Source of the DNA: Azotobacter paspali
GTDB lineage: Bacteria; Pseudomonadota; Gammaproteobacteria; Pseudomonadales; Pseudomonadaceae
Direction: 5' to 3' (one strand)
DNA: 64,000 nucleotides
Assembly (NCBI RefSeq): GCF_042434745.1
Contig: NZ_JBHLSS010000009.1
Program-made: the position numbers and the translations under genes
Part shown: in pieces, positions 62,393-64,000 of the stretch
Layout of the letters: each line of letters starts with the position of its first letter
Numbering within the stretch: the stretch's first letter is position 1
Notes under the pieces: generated by a model
The model's database searches: none
The model's input: only the letters and a program-made list of their open reading frames with translations
What the model was told of the DNA's origin: nothing

Positions 62393-63328
62393 TCAAGCGC
62401 GCTCGATCCGGGTCCAGAAGCCCAGATAGCGTTCTATCCGCAGGGGCAGTATTTCAGCCAGGGCTTGCAGGGCCTTTTCGCTGTCATCCAGGGTGAACAC
62501 CCCCGATATCCGCAGTTCTGCGGCGCTGTCGGCGACCTGCAGCACGCCTGGATGGTAAGGGCGCAGACTGTCGATGACCCTGGCCAGCGGCTGGTCGTTG
62601 ACCTCCAGCAAGCCGCGGGTCCAGGCCGTAGGATCTGCGGAGGGTGGTGGCAGAACCCTTACGCCAGCGGTATCGAATTCGGCACCCTGGCCTGCCTCCA
62701 GCCGCGTCTGTTCTCCCGCGGCAGAGGACAATGTGGCTTCGCCATCCAGAATCCAGAGGAGTGCCCTGTCGACCTGCTGGTCCAGCAGACAGCGCCCGGC
62801 CGACAGCCGGGTCTCGCCATGGCGGCAGATCAGGCTGAACAGGGGCTCCCGGGGCTGGATCCGTGCGACGAGGCTGCCTCGCAGCAAGGTTACCGAACGC
62901 TTTGTTGCGGAAAAATCGAGATCGACAGCCGTCTCCGCATTGAGCTGTAGTTCGGAGCCATCTGCCAATGTGAACTGACGACGCTGCGCCGTATCGGTTT
63001 TGAGATCGGCATTCCAGCCGGCCAGCGGCATTCCGGGACGCCCCAGCAGATGCACTCCAGCCGCCACTCCACCGAGGGCAAGAGCACCACGCAGGAATAC
63101 CCTCCGCTTGATCCGGGTGGCTTGCACGGCCCGGCGTACCGCTGGTTTGCCCAGGGGCGGCAGGGTCCGTTGCAGACATTGCTGCAGGCTTTCCCAGGCA
63201 GTACGGTGGTTGGAGTCGGCTTCCAGCCAGTGCTGAAAGTGAAGCTGGTCCGTTTCGTCGAACTGGCCGGAACTGCGACGGGCATGCCAGTCAATGGCTT
63301 GTTCGATGGCCGGCGGCAACGCTTTCAC
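62393..63328 (-). CDS. fecR: FecR-family anti-sigma/signal transducer
   Basis: 311-residue membrane protein linking receptor occupancy to the sigma factor. N-terminal DUF4880 region (IDWHARRSSGQFDETDQLHFQHWLEADSNHRTAW), a single membrane segment (~80-98, FLRGALALGGVAAGVHLLG), the FecR domain (FTLADGSELQLNAETAVDLDF, LLRGSLVARI) and a C-terminal STN-interacting DUF4974 part (ELRISGVFTLDDSEKALQALAEILPL). GTG overlaps the fecI stop (GTGA). Symbol by family. Confidence 0.9.
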   Translation of the reverse strand: MKALPPAIEQAIDWHARRSSGQFDETDQLHFQHWLEADSNHRTAWESLQQCLQRTLPPLGKPAVRRAVQATRIKRRVFLRGALALGGVAAGVHLLGRPGMPLAGWNADLKTDTAQRRQFTLADGSELQLNAETAVDLDFSATKRSVTLLRGSLVARIQPREPLFSLICRHGETRLSAGRCLLDQQVDRALLWILDGEATLSSAAGEQTRLEAGQGAEFDTAGVRVLPPPSADPTAWTRGLLEVNDQPLARVIDSLRPYHPGVLQVADSAAELRISGVFTLDDSEKALQALAEILPLRIERYLGFWTRIERA

Positions 63329-63819
63329 GACTCCACCCGGTAGCAGGCTTTCAGTCCTTGCACCACGTACTGATGCACGCGTGTCACCGATACGCCCAAC
63401 TCCTCGGCGATGGATGCATGGGTTCGGCCATCGACCTGACTAAATAGAAAGGCGGCCCGTGCTTTGCTCGACAAGCCACCGAGCAGGCGATCCACTTCCA
63501 GCAGGGTTTCCATCACCAAGTAGCGCTCTTCCTCCGAGGGAGCCAGCGGGTGTTCCTCCGTGGCCAGTGTTTCGAGGTAGGCGCGTTCCAGATCGCGACG
63601 GCGCCAACTGGCGAATATCAGGCGCTTGGCGATGGTGGTGAGCAGTGCCCGTGGTTCGCGAATGGCGTTTGGATCCGGTAGGGCGACGACTTGGGCGAAC
63701 GTTTCCGCCGCCATGTCGGCGGCATCGTGCCGACAGGCCAGCCGCTGGCGCAAACGCTCGAACAGCCAGCCATGGTGTTCACCGAACAGACGATGCAGCG
63801 ATTGGTTGCGGATATCCAT
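63325..63819 (-). CDS. fecI: FecI-family ECF sigma factor
   Basis: 164-residue iron-starvation sigma factor. Region 2 (HHGWLFERLRQRLACRHDAADMAAETFAQVVAL, RALLTTIAKRLIFASWRRRDLERAYLE) and region 4 (LLGGLSSKARAAFLFSQVDGRTHASIAEELGVSVTRVHQYVVQGLKAC) are clear. ATG 63819 is chosen from homology; the frame continues upstream across the Fur-box-like site. Its target promoter is probably the 145-base gap between fecR and the receptor gene (62248-62392). Confidence 0.9.
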   Translation of the reverse strand: MDIRNQSLHRLFGEHHGWLFERLRQRLACRHDAADMAAETFAQVVALPDPNAIREPRALLTTIAKRLIFASWRRRDLERAYLETLATEEHPLAPSEEERYLVMETLLEVDRLLGGLSSKARAAFLFSQVDGRTHASIAEELGVSVTRVHQYVVQGLKACYRVES

Positions 63820-63859
63820 GAGGCCGCCAGCGGAAAACGTTGAATGTAACGGTATCAAA

Positions 63860-63874
63860 TAGTAATTATTCTCA
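63860..63874 (-). promoter_or_regulatory. Fur-box-like element upstream of fecI
   Basis: Minus strand TGAGAAT-A-ATTACTA is a 7-1-7 match to the Fur consensus TGATAAT-N-ATTATCA (6 of 7 and 5 of 7), 41 bases before the fecI ATG. It predicts iron repression. The final ~125 bases of the window hold nothing else I recognise. Confidence 0.65.
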
Positions 63875-64000
63875 TGTTGGCTGGCAATGCAGGGCAATCG
63901 CATGAAGCGCTCGCCTGATACCAGACTGGCAAGATTGTGTGATCCTTGGCATGGCTGCTTACCGAGTAGCCGGACAGTCCCCGTTTCGGCCCCCCGGCCG

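Overview
The window is a high-GC gammaproteobacterial chromosome segment. Its gene order, as I remember it, follows Pseudomonas aeruginosa closely: mfd, gap2, nqr, sthA, lolCDE, comEC, exbBD, lpxK-kdsB-murB, rne, rluC, rpmF-plsX-fabDG-acpP-fabF, pabC, mltG, tmk, holB, pilZ, tatD, sRNA rgsA, etf genes, earP-efp, ohr. A Pseudomonadaceae host, Pseudomonas or Azotobacter, is the best reading. Almost everything is core housekeeping. I found no tRNA or rRNA gene, CRISPR array, insertion sequence or prophage.

1-7.8 kb: mfd (cut by the window edge), a long-form GAPDH, a wrecked Na+-NQR locus, transhydrogenase sthA and a glycerophosphodiesterase. The NQR locus is the most unusual spot. The first ~158 residues of NqrA are fused in frame to the last ~118 residues of NqrF, so nqrB-E are gone. 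The maturation genes apbE and nqrM remain beside it but carry substitutions at motif residues. 7.9-18.7 kb: lipoprotein exporter LolCDE, comEC, an ExbB/ExbD pair and an envelope-precursor operon (lpxK, trm112-like, kdsB, ptpA, murB).

18.7-36.2 kb: rne, with a near-consensus promoter and a ~500-nt structured leader, diverges from rluC. Then come a HAD phosphatase, sppA, maf, the fatty-acid cluster (yceD-rpmF-plsX-fabD-fabG-acpP-fabF), pabC, mltG, tmk, holB, pilZ and tatD. 36.2-42.9 kb: an sRNA matching rgsA by position and architecture, a class V aminotransferase, a DUF1285 protein, an OprD-family porin pseudogene with several frameshifts, ETF-quinone oxidoreductase and etfBA.

42.9-57.5 kb: a little-characterised envelope module (solute-binding protein plus two DUF4398 lipoproteins, one with an OmpA domain), a ZIP transporter, pyrF, the EF-P rhamnosylation pair earP-efp, ohr/ohrR, a LysR-TauE pair flanking a perfect 12-bp inverted repeat, small hypotheticals, a spermidine-synthase-like protein, hmgA and the DEAD-box helicase deaD. 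57.5-63.9 kb: a FecI/FecR cell-surface-signalling cassette with a TonB-dependent siderophore receptor, a PepSY protein and a DUF3649 protein, preceded by a Fur-box-like element.

Two promoters (rluC, yceD) sit so close to their start codons that the mRNAs should be leaderless or nearly so. fabF and plsX start with TTG. Family assignments come from recognised motifs and remembered homologues; no database search was run.
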